Below the pieces are notes generated by a model. The model saw only the letters and a list, made by a program, of their open reading frames with translations. It was not told the origin of the DNA and made no database searches. From NCBI RefSeq assembly GCF_950066645.1, contig NZ_CATMFB010000017.1, positions 1-64,000 of the forward strand: a stretch of DNA of 64,000 bases, given 5' to 3'. This DNA comes from an uncultured Thalassolituus sp. GTDB lineage: Bacteria > Pseudomonadota > Gammaproteobacteria > Pseudomonadales > Oceanobacteraceae. The first letter of the stretch is position 1. Every line of letters starts with the position of its first letter. Below, in pieces: positions 28,657-39,262 of this stretch. The position numbers and the translations under genes were made by a program.

Positions 28657-28905
28657 ATGTCAAAAGGGCACTCTCTACAAGACCCTTACCTGAATCAGCT
28701 GCGCAAGGAACGTATTCCTGTGTCCATCTTCCTGGTTAACGGGATCAAGCTGCAGGGACAGATCGAATCATTTGACCAGTTTGTGATCCTGTTGAAAAAC
28801 ACGGTATCTCAGATGGTTTATAAGCACGCAATTTCTACCGTTGTACCGTCTCGCAACGTTCGTCTGGCGCCAGCCGATCAGGTCGAAGGTGCAGACGCCG
28901 AGTAA
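28657..28905 (+). CDS. hfq: RNA chaperone Hfq
   Basis: Hexameric Sm-like chaperone. 82 residues with a Sm1 region ([27 protein letters not shown]) and the proximal-face motif YKHAIST. The tail is short ([11 protein letters not shown]), as in Pseudomonas. AGGAGA lies six bases before the ATG. In Pseudomonas the distal face of Hfq, with Crc, binds A-rich target mRNAs and is titrated by CrcZ; the array at 58.8-60.8 kb makes this gene directly relevant. Confidence 0.98.
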   Translation: MSKGHSLQDPYLNQLRKERIPVSIFLVNGIKLQGQIESFDQFVILLKNTVSQMVYKHAISTVVPSRNVRLAPADQVEGADAE

Positions 28906-28925
28906 TATCAGCAGGAGCCACTGCC

Positions 28926-30236
28926 TTGTTCTTTGAACGTCCGGATAGTGGTGGCGAAACCGCAGTACTGGTTCACGTGGATTTCCCGGAAGGGGCAAAT
29001 CGCGAAGATCTGAATGAATTCCGTGAACTGGTCATTTCGGCCGGGGCCGACCCAGTCGGCCTTGTGACCACCAAACGTCCTACCCCTGACGTTAAAACCT
29101 TTGTTGGTAAGGGGAAAGTTGAAGAAATCGGAGACCTGGTGCGTATGAATGACGCCCAGATCGTTATCTTTAATCACGCCCTGTCCCCCAGTCAGCAGCG
29201 AAACCTCGAACGCGAACTCAAGTGTCGTGTGCTCGACCGTACCGGTCTGATTCTCGATATATTTGCGCAACGTGCCCGTACCCATGAAGGTAAACTTCAG
29301 GTTGAACTGGCGCAGCTGCAGTATCAGGCGACCCGGCTTGTACGGGGCTGGACCCACCTTGAGCGTCAGAAGGGTGGTATCGGTATGCGCGGCCCGGGGG
29401 AAACCCAGCTCGAGACCGACCGTCGACTGCTGCGGGAAAGGGTTAAAAGCATCAATGCCCGTCTGGAGAAAGTGCGTGCACAACGCGACCAGAACCGGCG
29501 GGCTCGTCAGCGCTCGGCGGTGCCGACCGTTGCCATCGTGGGTTACACCAACGCAGGCAAATCGACCCTGTTCAATGCGCTCACAGAGTCAGACGTCTAT
29601 GCCGCTGACCAGCTGTTTGCAACACTTGACCCGACACTGCGCCGCTTTGATATCGACGATGTGGGCGAAATTGTTCTGGCTGATACGGTAGGGTTTATCC
29701 GCCATCTGCCACACAAGTTAGTGGAAGCGTTCCGTGCGACTCTGCAGGAAGCCGCAGAAGCTGACCTGCTGATGCACGTTATCGACTGTGCAGCACCCGA
29801 ACGTGAGATGAATATCGAACAGGTGGAGCTGGTATTAGGCGAAATCGGCGCGGATGAATTGCCAGAGCTGCGGGTCTACAACAAAATAGATCTTCTGGAG
29901 CATGGCGAGGCCCGGATTGACCGCGATGACACCGGACAGCCTGTGGCTGTGTGGTTATCAGCACGTGAACGTAAAGGCTTTGATCTGCTGCAGCAGGCGA
30001 TGGGTGAACTGTTGGGCGAAGAGCTGTTCAGTGACGATATTGAACTGCGCCCGGAAGAAGCGCGGCTGCGTGCAATTCTTTACGAATTGGGCGGCATCCG
30101 CACTGAAGAGTTCGCCGATAATGGCAACATGTTGCTTGGCGTAAGAATGCAGTTGCAGGATTTCCGTCGGGCATTGTCCCGTGCGGGCATACGTGAAGAG
30201 CGATTTATCGCGCCGCCAGAAGAACCCTGGCACTGA
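28926..30236 (+). CDS. hflX: Ribosome-splitting GTPase HflX
   Basis: 436 residues: an N-terminal HflX domain (GLVTTKRPTPDVKTFVGKGK), a helical linker with RGPGETQLETDRRLL, and a G domain with VGYTNAGKSTLF (G1), DTVGFI (G3) and NKID (G4). It starts at TTG with AGGAGCC upstream, which gives the family N-terminus (FFERPDSGGETAVLVHVDF). It rescues stalled or heat-damaged ribosomes in other bacteria. In the hfq operon. Confidence 0.94.
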   Translation: MFFERPDSGGETAVLVHVDFPEGANREDLNEFRELVISAGADPVGLVTTKRPTPDVKTFVGKGKVEEIGDLVRMNDAQIVIFNHALSPSQQRNLERELKCRVLDRTGLILDIFAQRARTHEGKLQVELAQLQYQATRLVRGWTHLERQKGGIGMRGPGETQLETDRRLLRERVKSINARLEKVRAQRDQNRRARQRSAVPTVAIVGYTNAGKSTLFNALTESDVYAADQLFATLDPTLRRFDIDDVGEIVLADTVGFIRHLPHKLVEAFRATLQEAAEADLLMHVIDCAAPEREMNIEQVELVLGEIGADELPELRVYNKIDLLEHGEARIDRDDTGQPVAVWLSARERKGFDLLQQAMGELLGEELFSDDIELRPEEARLRAILYELGGIRTEEFADNGNMLLGVRMQLQDFRRALSRAGIREERFIAPPEEPWH

Positions 30237-30322
30237 AGAAGCCCCGGAAAGTGGCCGGGGCGCAGAAATCCGTTATCATTACTATTCTGACTAAACCCGG
30301 CACACACTGACTGGAGTGAACT

Positions 30323-31486
30323 ATGGCCTGGAACGAGCCTGGTGGCAAAGGCAATCCCAAAGATCCCTGGGGCAACAGGGGCAACAATAATGGTGGGAAT
30401 CAGCCGCCGGATCTGGATGAAGTCATCCGTAAACTGACCGACAAATTTAACCGTCTGTTGGGTGGAAAGCCCGGCAATGGCAATAACGGTGGTGACGAGG
30501 GAAGCATCGTTGGCTTCCTGATTGTTGCTGCAGTGATTGCTGTCGTCCTCTTTGTGATGAACGCTTTCTATACCCTGGATACCCAGGAACGCGGTGTTGT
30601 ATTACAGACCGGTAAGTTCGACCGTATTGAAGGCGAAGGTCTGCACATGAAAATTCCGGTGATTGAAGAAGTCATCATCGTGAATACTACCCGTGTCCGT
30701 GAAGCAGAAATCCGCGAAAGCATGCTGACCGAAGACGAGAATATCGTCGACGTAAAACTGAACGTTCAGTACCGGGTAACTGACCCTGCGGCGTTTGCGC
30801 TGCGTGTCGAAAACCCTGAACTGACACTGATGGATGCCGCTGAAAGTGCGCTTCGTCATGAAGTCGGTTCGACCGCAATGGACCCGATTCTGACGACTGG
30901 CCGTGCTGTTCTGGCGGATGCCGTGAAGATCCGTTTGCAGGATTACCTCGACCGTTACGAAACCGGTATCACTCTGACAAACGTCAACATTAAAGACGCA
31001 ACACCGCCAGCGGCAGTGAAAGAAGCGTTCGATGACGTTCAGCGTGCCAAACAGGATAAAGAGCGCACTATTAACGATGCTGAAGCCTACGCCAACTCGG
31101 TCGTGCCGGAAGCTCGTGGTCGTGCACAACGTCAGCTTGAAGAAGCCCGCGCTTACAAAGAGCGTGTGATCGCCCGCGCACAGGGTGAAGCAGACCGCTT
31201 CTCAGCACTCCTGTCTGAATACAAAAAGGCACCACTGGTCACCCGTGAACGTCTTTATATTGACGCCGTTACCCAGGTATACACCACGAGCAGTAAAGTT
31301 CTGGTGGATGTTGAAGGGGGTAACAACATGATGTACCTGCCACTGGATAAACTGATGCAGCCTGTGCAGGCCGCTGCCCGTGAATCAGGTATGACTAACT
31401 CTGATATTTCCCGTCTGACAGATCAGGTTGTTAATGAGCTGCGTGCCCGTCAGAACAGCACAAGCGTCCGCAGGGAGGGTCGTTAA
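30323..31486 (+). CDS. hflK: FtsH modulator HflK
   Basis: SPFH-family membrane protein which, with HflC, encloses the FtsH protease. 387 residues: a Gly/Asn-rich cytoplasmic N-terminus (WGNRGNNNGGNQPPD), one membrane segment (about residues 63-83, IVGFLIVAAVIAVVLFVMN), then a periplasmic SPFH/band-7 domain and a long coiled coil (AEAYANSVVPEARGRAQRQL). The stop overlaps the hflC start by one base. Confidence 0.96.
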   Translation: MAWNEPGGKGNPKDPWGNRGNNNGGNQPPDLDEVIRKLTDKFNRLLGGKPGNGNNGGDEGSIVGFLIVAAVIAVVLFVMNAFYTLDTQERGVVLQTGKFDRIEGEGLHMKIPVIEEVIIVNTTRVREAEIRESMLTEDENIVDVKLNVQYRVTDPAAFALRVENPELTLMDAAESALRHEVGSTAMDPILTTGRAVLADAVKIRLQDYLDRYETGITLTNVNIKDATPPAAVKEAFDDVQRAKQDKERTINDAEAYANSVVPEARGRAQRQLEEARAYKERVIARAQGEADRFSALLSEYKKAPLVTRERLYIDAVTQVYTTSSKVLVDVEGGNNMMYLPLDKLMQPVQAAARESGMTNSDISRLTDQVVNELRARQNSTSVRREGR

Positions 31487-32355
31487 TGTCTACGAAAGCT
31501 TTTTCATCGTTGATTGTCATCGCCCTGGTGGTGCTGATTGGTAGTCAGAGTTTCTACATCGTTAAAGAAACTGAACGTGCGATCAAACTCCAGTTTGGTG
31601 AACTGATCGATGCCGACGTTGAACCCGGTATCGACTTTAAAGTCCCGTTTGTGGATGTGATCAAACGCTTTGATGCCCGCGTTCTGACGCTGGATACTCA
31701 GCCTTCGCGATTCCTGACATCGGGTAAAAAATACGTGATTGTTGATTCGTATGCGAAGTGGCGCATTAAAGATGTGCGTGCTTACTACGAAGCGTCATCC
31801 GGTGACCGTACCCGCGCAACCGCACTTCTGGAAAACCTTGTGAACAAAGGACTGCGTGACGAGATTGCCGCGCGTACTCTGCACGAAGTGGTTTCTGGTG
31901 AGCGTGACCAGCTGATGACTCAGCTGACGGCGTCACTTAACCTCGAAACTCAGAAAGAGCTGGGTATCGAAGTTCTGGACGTGCGCGTAAAAGCGATCGA
32001 CCTGCCAGACGAACTCAGTCAGTCGGTGTACAACCGTATGTCTGCAGAGCGTAGCCGGGAAGCCCGTGAACACCGCTCACAGGGTAAAGAGCTGGCTGAA
32101 GGTATCGAAGCAGATGCTGAGCGTCAGCGCACGGTGATCGAGGCAGAAGCTTACCGCGAAGCTGAGCAGATCAAGGGTGAAGGGGATGCAGAGTCGTCAC
32201 GCATTTACGCAAAAGCGTACAGTGCTGACCCTGAGTTCTACTCATTTACCCGTAGCCTCAAGGCCTACACCGAAACCTTCCAGGGCAATGATGTCCTGCT
32301 GCTTGATCCTAAAAGCGACTTCTTCCGTTATCTGAACGACGCTAAGGGCAAGTAA
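31486..32355 (+). CDS. hflC: FtsH modulator HflC
   Basis: Partner of HflK, 289 residues. It has an N-terminal membrane segment (FSSLIVIALVVLIGSQSFYIV), an SPFH domain (VKETERAIKLQFGEL, YAKWRIKDVRAYY) and a helical C-terminal part (RQRTVIEAEAYREAEQIKGEGDAESSRIY). Directly coupled to hflK. Confidence 0.96.
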   Translation: MSTKAFSSLIVIALVVLIGSQSFYIVKETERAIKLQFGELIDADVEPGIDFKVPFVDVIKRFDARVLTLDTQPSRFLTSGKKYVIVDSYAKWRIKDVRAYYEASSGDRTRATALLENLVNKGLRDEIAARTLHEVVSGERDQLMTQLTASLNLETQKELGIEVLDVRVKAIDLPDELSQSVYNRMSAERSREAREHRSQGKELAEGIEADAERQRTVIEAEAYREAEQIKGEGDAESSRIYAKAYSADPEFYSFTRSLKAYTETFQGNDVLLLDPKSDFFRYLNDAKGK

Positions 32356-32448
32356 TTACCTGACTGGCCGGTCAGGCAGGGGAGAACGCAGGCAATGAGC
32401 CTGCGTTAAACCATGTTCATCGCCGGCCAGCTTTGGTAGAATCCCGCA

Positions 32449-32473
32449 ACCGGGCCGGTCGCCCGGTTTTTTT
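32449..32473 (+). terminator. Intrinsic terminator after hflC
   Basis: ACCGGGC-CGGTC-GCCCGGT is followed by TTTTTT. Two more hairpins without T-runs lie just before it (CCTGAC...GTCAGG at about 32359-32376 and AACGCAGGC-AATGA-GCCTGCGTT at about 32385-32408), so the hflC transcript end is heavily structured. The next gene's ribosome-binding site starts about 15 bases later. Confidence 0.65.
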
Positions 32474-32499
32474 GTGCAGTTTTTCGACAGGAACATACC

Positions 32500-32700
32500 T
32501 TGTCTCAGGACCTCTGGACCGAGCTGGCGCTGGCTGTTGCTCTGGTTTTTATCATTGAGGGGATACTTCCTTTCCTGAACCCCGGACGCTGGCGGCGACT
32601 GGTGGGACAACTGGCACGCACAGACGACCGGACTATGAGACTCACCGGCTTGGCCAGCATGTTGTTCGGCCTCGCCCTGTTATATCTGATCAAACACTGA
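32500..32700 (+). CDS. DUF2065 small inner-membrane protein (YjeT-like)
   Basis: 66 residues with two predicted membrane segments (LALAVALVFIIEGILPFL and LTGLASMLFGLALLYLI) joined by a short basic loop (NPGRWRRL). It matches the DUF2065/YjeT family usually found between hflC and hisZ or purA. TTG start with AGGAAC upstream. Function unknown. Confidence 0.85.
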   Translation: MSQDLWTELALAVALVFIIEGILPFLNPGRWRRLVGQLARTDDRTMRLTGLASMLFGLALLYLIKH

Positions 32701-32710
32701 AGGCTGGAAT

Positions 32711-33877
32711 ATGACTGGAGCTGACCGCTGGCTGTTGCCTGATGGTATTGACGAAATTCTGCCGCCGCAGGCGCGCCGTATTGAGCAACTGCGCCGTCAT
32801 CTTCTCGATTATCTGGATGCCTGTGGCTATGACTTCGTCATTCCACCTGCACTGGAATATCTTGATTCACTGCTTACCGGCACAGGCAAAGATCTGAACC
32901 TGCGTACCTTCAAGGTCACTGACCAGCTTTCAGGCCGCATGATGGGTCTGAGTGCTGATACAACGCCGCAGGTTGCCCGCATTGATGCACACAGCCTGGC
33001 ACCGGAAGGCATCAGCCGTCTGAGCTACTGCCGCACTGTGTTCCACGCCAAGTCTGGCTCTCTGCTGGCGAGTCGTACCCCGACTCAGATTGGCGCAGAG
33101 CTGTATGGTGAAGCCGGCATCGAAGCCGACGTCGAAATCATCAGTGTGATGCTCAGCCTGCTGCAACAGGCAGGTCTTGAGAACGTTCACCTTGATCTCG
33201 GTAACGTAGGCGTTTTCCGTGCATTGGCCAGGGTCGCTGGTCTGACCGATGCTCAGCAGACAGAATTGTTTGATCTGCTGAAACTGAAATGCGCTACCGA
33301 CACTCAGGCCTGGGTGGCGCGTGAACTGAATGATGCCCGTCTGGTAGAAGCCTTTTCTGTGCTGGCCGGGCTTCAGGGCAGTGCAGAGTCGCTGGCGGGT
33401 GCGTTTGATCGCCTGCAGGCTCTGGTGCCGGAAACTGCGGAAGAAATTGGTCACATCCGCAGCGTTGCTGAGCGACTTGCAAAGCGCTTCCCGGCGACCT
33501 CTATGATGTGTGATCTGACTGAGCTGCGTGGTTACGACTACCACACAGGTCTGGTCTTTGCTGCCTATGTACCCGGCTATGGAGATGCTGTGGCACAGGG
33601 TGGTCGTTACGATGAAACCGGTGCAGACTTCGGACGTGCGCGTCCTGCGACCGGTTTCAGTGCCGATCTGAAAGTACTGGCGCGCCTGGGAAGGCGGACG
33701 GAGTCAGTCAAGCAGACGGTCGCTGCTCCCAGCTCCGATGACCCGGCGCTGTGGCAGGCTATCCAGCAGTGCAGAAGTCAGGGAATGCGCGTGCTGGTGC
33801 AACTGAATGGCGATGCGGTCGAATGCGACCAGCGCCTGCAACTTCTGGACGGCAAGTGGCAACTGGTTAACGCCTGA
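32711..33877 (+). CDS. hisZ: ATP phosphoribosyltransferase regulatory subunit HisZ
   Basis: A histidyl-tRNA synthetase paralogue that activates short-form HisG, the first enzyme of histidine synthesis. 388 residues: class II-like motifs (GYDFVIPPALEYLDSLL, RTFKVTDQLSGRMMGLSADTTPQVARI) and the RGYDYHTGLVFAAYVPG stretch, but no anticodon-binding domain. Its presence implies a short HisG elsewhere. Between the DUF2065 gene and purA, as in Pseudomonas. Confidence 0.94.
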   Translation: MTGADRWLLPDGIDEILPPQARRIEQLRRHLLDYLDACGYDFVIPPALEYLDSLLTGTGKDLNLRTFKVTDQLSGRMMGLSADTTPQVARIDAHSLAPEGISRLSYCRTVFHAKSGSLLASRTPTQIGAELYGEAGIEADVEIISVMLSLLQQAGLENVHLDLGNVGVFRALARVAGLTDAQQTELFDLLKLKCATDTQAWVARELNDARLVEAFSVLAGLQGSAESLAGAFDRLQALVPETAEEIGHIRSVAERLAKRFPATSMMCDLTELRGYDYHTGLVFAAYVPGYGDAVAQGGRYDETGADFGRARPATGFSADLKVLARLGRRTESVKQTVAAPSSDDPALWQAIQQCRSQGMRVLVQLNGDAVECDQRLQLLDGKWQLVNA

Positions 33878-33932
33878 AGAACTAAAGCCGATAACAGGCC
33901 TTGTTTGCTCAGAGTGAACTGGCCTTAACTAA

Positions 33933-35246
<1,314 letters not shown>

Positions 35247-35263
35247 TTATTCAGAAGTGTCAG

Positions 35264-35288
35264 AAAACCCGCTCCGGCGGGTTTTTTT
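35264..35288 (+). terminator. Intrinsic terminator of purA
   Basis: AAACCCGC-TCCG-GCGGGTTTTTTTAT: a perfect stem of about eight base pairs and a seven-T tail, 18 bases after the purA stop. Confidence 0.9.
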
Positions 35289-35658
35289 ATGCCTGTCATT
35301 AATGACGATAAATTGACCATTGGCTATTTCATGGCCTTAATGAAAAAGTATTCCGGACGCTCTGCGTCAGTGCTTTGGCAAGCTTTTGCCACCTTTTCTG
35401 AGTGGCGTAAAACCTCTTATCTCTTTCTGAATTTTAATTAATAACAAAGTACCAGTTGTTGAGGATAAATTCGGTCATTTGTCCTATTTATCTGGTACTT
35501 ATTTATTATATTTGCCTGATTATTCCTCACTGGTGGTGTTTGGGCACACTCGTTGCTCCTATACATGTGTCAGCGACTGGCTGGCAAAGCGTTGGGCGTA
35601 TGGCAGTCGGGGCTTACTGGCCACTGCCTGAATTTATGAACAGTAGAGGAATGAAATC
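35289..35658. other. Gene-free interval of about 370 bases with a large nested hairpin
   Basis: No convincing protein gene. The track ORF starting at 35456 has poor coding character and overlaps the next gene out of frame. The left half is A+T-rich. The main structure is the inverted repeat at 35440-35507, listed separately. A further small hairpin GGCAGT...ACTGCC lies near 35599-35625. The thioesterase ribosome-binding site GAGGAATG lies at the right end. Confidence 0.6.
35440..35507. repeat. Nested inverted repeat (long stem-loop)
   Basis: The outer arms AAGTACCAG (35447-35455) and CTGGTACTT (35492-35500) pair perfectly, and pairing continues outward imperfectly (AATAAC.. with ..TTATT). 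Inside, after symmetric six-base internal loops, AGGATAAAT pairs with ATTTGTCCT around a six-base loop. A stem this long in a gene-free gap could be a structured RNA, a protein-binding cruciform or the remnant of a small mobile repeat. Confidence 0.6.
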
Positions 35659-36117
35659 ATGCTGGATCTGTATGACTACCCTGTTGTCGTTGAGTTGCCT
35701 GTCTCCTGGGGCGAGATGGATTCATTTCAACATGTGAATAACGCGGTGTATTTCCGCTATTTCGAGAGTGCCCGGGTGAAATATGTGGAGAGCATCCGCA
35801 TCGAGGAGTTTATGAAGTCCACAGGAATGGGACCGATTCTCTCAGGTACATCGGCTAAGTTTTATGCTCCTCTGAAATATCCTGACACCATCAGTGTTGG
35901 CATCAAGAGTGTGAAGCTGGAATCCGGTCGTATTCATCAGGAATACGGCGTCTGGAGCCACGAGACCTCCCGCCTGGTGGCGAAAGGTGAAAGCACTATG
36001 GTGTTCTTCGATTATAAGAAAGGTTGCCCTTGCGATATCCCTGAAGGGTTGCGCGAGAATATCCTGAAGCTGGAGCCCTATCTGGCCGAGGATAATAAAG
36101 TCACCGAGCAGGCCTGA
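35659..36117 (+). CDS. Hotdog-fold acyl-CoA thioesterase (4HBT family)
   Basis: 152 residues with the 4HBT-type N-terminal motif VSWGEMDSFQHVNNAVYFRYFE, where the Asp is the usual catalytic residue, followed by a single hotdog domain. Similar proteins hydrolyse acyl-CoA thioesters; the chain preference is unknown. Good ribosome-binding site GAGGAATG. A monocistronic gene closed by a long hairpin terminator. Confidence 0.88.
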   Translation: MLDLYDYPVVVELPVSWGEMDSFQHVNNAVYFRYFESARVKYVESIRIEEFMKSTGMGPILSGTSAKFYAPLKYPDTISVGIKSVKLESGRIHQEYGVWSHETSRLVAKGESTMVFFDYKKGCPCDIPEGLRENILKLEPYLAEDNKVTEQA

Positions 36118-36139
36118 AGGCGCAGGGGTGATGTATCAG

Positions 36140-36195
36140 CCGGATAACCGCAGCCCTTTCTCTCTGAAAAGGCTGCGGTATCCGGTTATTTTTTC
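36140..36195 (+). terminator. Long hairpin terminator of the thioesterase gene
   Basis: CCGGATAACCGCAGCC...GGCTGCGGTATCCGG pairs over about 18 positions, then TTATTTTTTC. The tail overlaps the stop codon of the convergent nitrilase gene. Confidence 0.85.
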
Positions 36196-37709
36196 ACGAT
36201 GATGTCGTAAAGATCTTTGCGACGGTCTTTCAGGTTGCGGACAGAGCCTTCGTTGTGAAGAATCCGCAGTTTGTCCATATCCAGATCTGAAAACAGCAGC
36301 ATTTCGGTATTGGCTGTCGCCTCTGACAGTACGGCATCGTGTGGGAACGGGAAGTCAGATGGTGTCAGCACGGCTGACTGGCTGTACTGAACATCCAGGC
36401 TTTCCACCTCTGGCAGGTTACCCACACTGCCGGCGATGACGACATAGCACTCATTCTCAATGGCTCTGGCCTGGGCGCAGTGGCGGACACGCAGGTAACT
36501 GTTCTTAGTGTCTGTCCAGAAGGGTACAAACAGAATTTCCATACCCTGCTCCGACATGATGCGGCCCAGCTCCGGGAATTCAACGTCGTAGCAGATCAGA
36601 ATGCCGACACGACCCGCGTCGGTTTCGAATACCTGAAGCTGGTTTCCGCCACGGATTACCCAGTCGTTTTTCTCGTGAGGGGTAATGTGAATCTTGCGCT
36701 GTTCGTCGACTTTACCACTGCGATGACAGAGATAAGATACGTTATAGATCGTCCCGTCTTCGTTGATCGGCATCGAACCGGTAATAATATTGGCGTTGTA
36801 TTCGACCGCCATACGGGACATGGCATCGCGGATTTCGTCGGTAAAACCAGCCAGAAAACGAATTGCTTCAGTCTGAGATGTTTCCGGGCAGAGGCCCATC
36901 AGAGGCGCGTTAAAGAATTCGGGAAAGACGATAAAGTCACACTGATAATCGGACACAGTATCAACGAAATATTCGACCTGCTTGAGCAGTTCTTCCAGTG
37001 AGCTTACCAGACGCATCTGCCACTGTACGGCGCCGACACGTACCGTAGTTTTACGGGACAGAAGCACGGTATCTGTCGGCTCATACAGAATGTTGCTCCA
37101 TTCGAGCAGCGTTGCGTAACCCACCGACGCAGAATCTTCAGGCAGGTACTTACGTAACAGACGCTTTACCTGAAAATCGTTGGAAAGCTGGAACGACAGA
37201 ATGGGGTCATAAATTTCTTTCGTATCCACTTTCTGGATGTAGTCCATGGGGGACATTTCATCCTGATAGTTGTGGTAACTGGGAATACGACCACCGGCCA
37301 GAATGGCCTGAAAATTATACTGACGGCAGAGTTCTTTACGGGCATCGTAAAGACGGCGGCCGATACGCATACCGCGGTGTGATTTTTTAATAACGACATC
37401 AAGCCCGTAGAGCGCATCGCCCTCGGGGTCGTTCGATACTACGTCGTTACTGTCGACAATGTCTTCGTAAGTATGCGGATTGGAAAAACGCTGGTAATCG
37501 ACCTGAACAGACAGGGCGATCCCGACCAGCGCGTCGCCATCAATGACACCGATCTGACCTTCCGGAAACTCATCAATAAGACGCTGAATAGTATGCTGTG
37601 GCCAGGCGCCGCCGAGTTCAGGGTAGGCCTCATCCATCAGTATCTTGATCTGGTCGTACTGAACCAGTGAGAGATTACATAATTCAAGGTGAAGGCGTTC
37701 GGATGCCAT
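36186..37709 (-). CDS. GNAT acetyltransferase-carbon-nitrogen hydrolase fusion
   Basis: 507 residues. An N-terminal GNAT domain (about 1-190, with DVVIKKSHRGMRIGRRLYDARKEL as the acetyl-CoA loop) is fused to a nitrilase-superfamily amidase (about 220-490). The Glu of its Glu-Lys-Cys site lies in FIVFPEFF, the Lys in the HITPHEKNDW region, and the Cys in GILICYDVEFPE. This fusion is recurrent in gammaproteobacteria; the substrate is not known to me. Flanked by unrelated genes. Confidence 0.88.
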   Translation of the reverse strand: MASERLHLELCNLSLVQYDQIKILMDEAYPELGGAWPQHTIQRLIDEFPEGQIGVIDGDALVGIALSVQVDYQRFSNPHTYEDIVDSNDVVSNDPEGDALYGLDVVIKKSHRGMRIGRRLYDARKELCRQYNFQAILAGGRIPSYHNYQDEMSPMDYIQKVDTKEIYDPILSFQLSNDFQVKRLLRKYLPEDSASVGYATLLEWSNILYEPTDTVLLSRKTTVRVGAVQWQMRLVSSLEELLKQVEYFVDTVSDYQCDFIVFPEFFNAPLMGLCPETSQTEAIRFLAGFTDEIRDAMSRMAVEYNANIITGSMPINEDGTIYNVSYLCHRSGKVDEQRKIHITPHEKNDWVIRGGNQLQVFETDAGRVGILICYDVEFPELGRIMSEQGMEILFVPFWTDTKNSYLRVRHCAQARAIENECYVVIAGSVGNLPEVESLDVQYSQSAVLTPSDFPFPHDAVLSEATANTEMLLFSDLDMDKLRILHNEGSVRNLKDRRKDLYDIIVKK

Positions 37710-37822
37710 GTGATTACTTCTCTGTCTGCTAAGGCGGGTAAGACCGCTAATTTAGCAGGAATATCCGCCTGTTGAACAGACAGGAAGCCGGAGCCCGGCG
37801 GCGGGCTCCTCAGGCACAGGAG

Positions 37823-39262
37823 TTACTCAGGGCGCGGGCCGCGTGGTGGACGGTCGTCGTCACTGCGGAACTGCCACCATGAACGTTCAGCACGAGGGCC
37901 ACGTCCGGCTTTACCATGACGTGTGATCTCAGATTCCAGTGTCAGTTGAGCGATTTCTTTTCCGCCTACGCTGACGGTATAACTACCGTCTTTTTTCAGC
38001 AGCGCAGAAGAATACGTCAGCGACTGGAAATCACGAGGCGCAACGTAATCCAGAAGAAGTTCACCTTGTGCATCTCTGATGGTGAAGTGATCGCCTGTGG
38101 ACAGAGGGCTGTCCAGGTTGACCTGAATGATCGGTTGGGTTGAGGTGTCTGACGGTGTCTGTGCCATGCCGCTGCTGCCATGGGCGATCAGCGTACCACC
38201 TGTCAGGTTGAAGGTGCCGTCGACATCGATATAACCATCACGCTGGCTGAGTGGCCCGTTGACGATGAGTGTGCCACCGGACATTTCGGCGTGACCGTTG
38301 GAGTCGAATCCGTCACCGCCTGAATGAACAATGGTGTAGCCGCCGCGGATACTCAGCAGGCCATCGATGGCTTTTCCGTGCCCGCGACCGCCGCGTTCTT
38401 CTTCCGCGGCTGCTTTCTGCTCTGCTGTTTTCTTCAGCGTGACATTGAGGCCGTCATCCTTTGCATTTACTTCGATGTTGCCACTGTGGATCGTGATATA
38501 ACGGCTCTCGATGGCTTCATACGACTGGGTGATTTTCAGGTTTCCGCCCGCAATGTCGACCTTATTCGCCCCCATGATGCCGTCGTCTCCGGCACTGATG
38601 GTGATATCGCTGTCTTCGAGATTCACGAATCCTTTGTCTTCACGCTCAAGGTTATCCGATTTAATCGCATCACCACCGGCGACAATCTGTACGTTTGAGC
38701 GACGGATGTCGACACTGTCTTTACCCCGGATGCCTTCGTCTTTGGCATCAACAACCAGAGTGACATCGCGCAGGTCGAGATCATCTTTACCCACAACGGC
38801 ATCTTCCCGCAGACCCTTCACTGTAAGAGAGGCACCAGTGCCGCCTTCAATCCGAAGGTCTGCGCGGGAGAACAAAGCGCCCTGTGGCTCGTCGTTACTC
38901 ACACTGCCATCACTATCAGAAATCAGGTTGTCAGACTTCTCCGCAAGACGGACAGTGACATCCCCGGATTTCTGAATATACAGCGCGGCGCTCTGATGAC
39001 TGATGACGCGGGCACCATCGAGAATCAGTGTGACTTCTTCATCGCCCGCATTGACGATCAGAGAACGTCCGGCGCTGTCTCCCGAGAGGCGGTAGTCGCC
39101 TCCCTTTGCAATGGTAATGCTGTTTTCGTCAACTGACACCGCGCCGTTAACCGCTTCGGGCTGAGCGAGATTAATGGTCTGTGTTGCGGCGTGCGATGCG
39201 CCGGAGGCGATCGCCAGGCCGGTAAATAAAGCGCTGTAGCTGAATCGTGAAAAGGTACTCAT
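37823..39262 (-). CDS. Cthe_2159-like secreted beta-helix, carbohydrate-binding domain protein
   Basis: 479 residues with a signal peptide (SALFTGLAIASGASHAA) and then many short repeats of right-handed beta-helix type (GGDAIKSDN, SAGDDGIMGANKVDI, NAKDDGLNV, GGDGFDSNGHAEMSGG). These match the Cthe_2159/carbohydrate-binding family, whose founding member is a calcium-binding polysaccharide-binding beta-helix. The C-terminus is rich in Arg, Gly and Pro. GGAGAG upstream supports the ATG. The start lies 92 bases inside the end of the upstream DUF4956 gene. Confidence 0.82.
   Translation of the reverse strand: MSTFSRFSYSALFTGLAIASGASHAATQTINLAQPEAVNGAVSVDENSITIAKGGDYRLSGDSAGRSLIVNAGDEEVTLILDGARVISHQSAALYIQKSGDVTVRLAEKSDNLISDSDGSVSNDEPQGALFSRADLRIEGGTGASLTVKGLREDAVVGKDDLDLRDVTLVVDAKDEGIRGKDSVDIRRSNVQIVAGGDAIKSDNLEREDKGFVNLEDSDITISAGDDGIMGANKVDIAGGNLKITQSYEAIESRYITIHSGNIEVNAKDDGLNVTLKKTAEQKAAAEEERGGRGHGKAIDGLLSIRGGYTIVHSGGDGFDSNGHAEMSGGTLIVNGPLSQRDGYIDVDGTFNLTGGTLIAHGSSGMAQTPSDTSTQPIIQVNLDSPLSTGDHFTIRDAQGELLLDYVAPRDFQSLTYSSALLKKDGSYTVSVGGKEIAQLTLESEITRHGKAGRGPRAERSWWQFRSDDDRPPRGPRPE

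Noticed and set aside
35456-35737. 93-residue ORF upstream of the thioesterase gene
   Set aside because: Begins inside the hairpin, overlaps the thioesterase gene out of frame and has no family signature.
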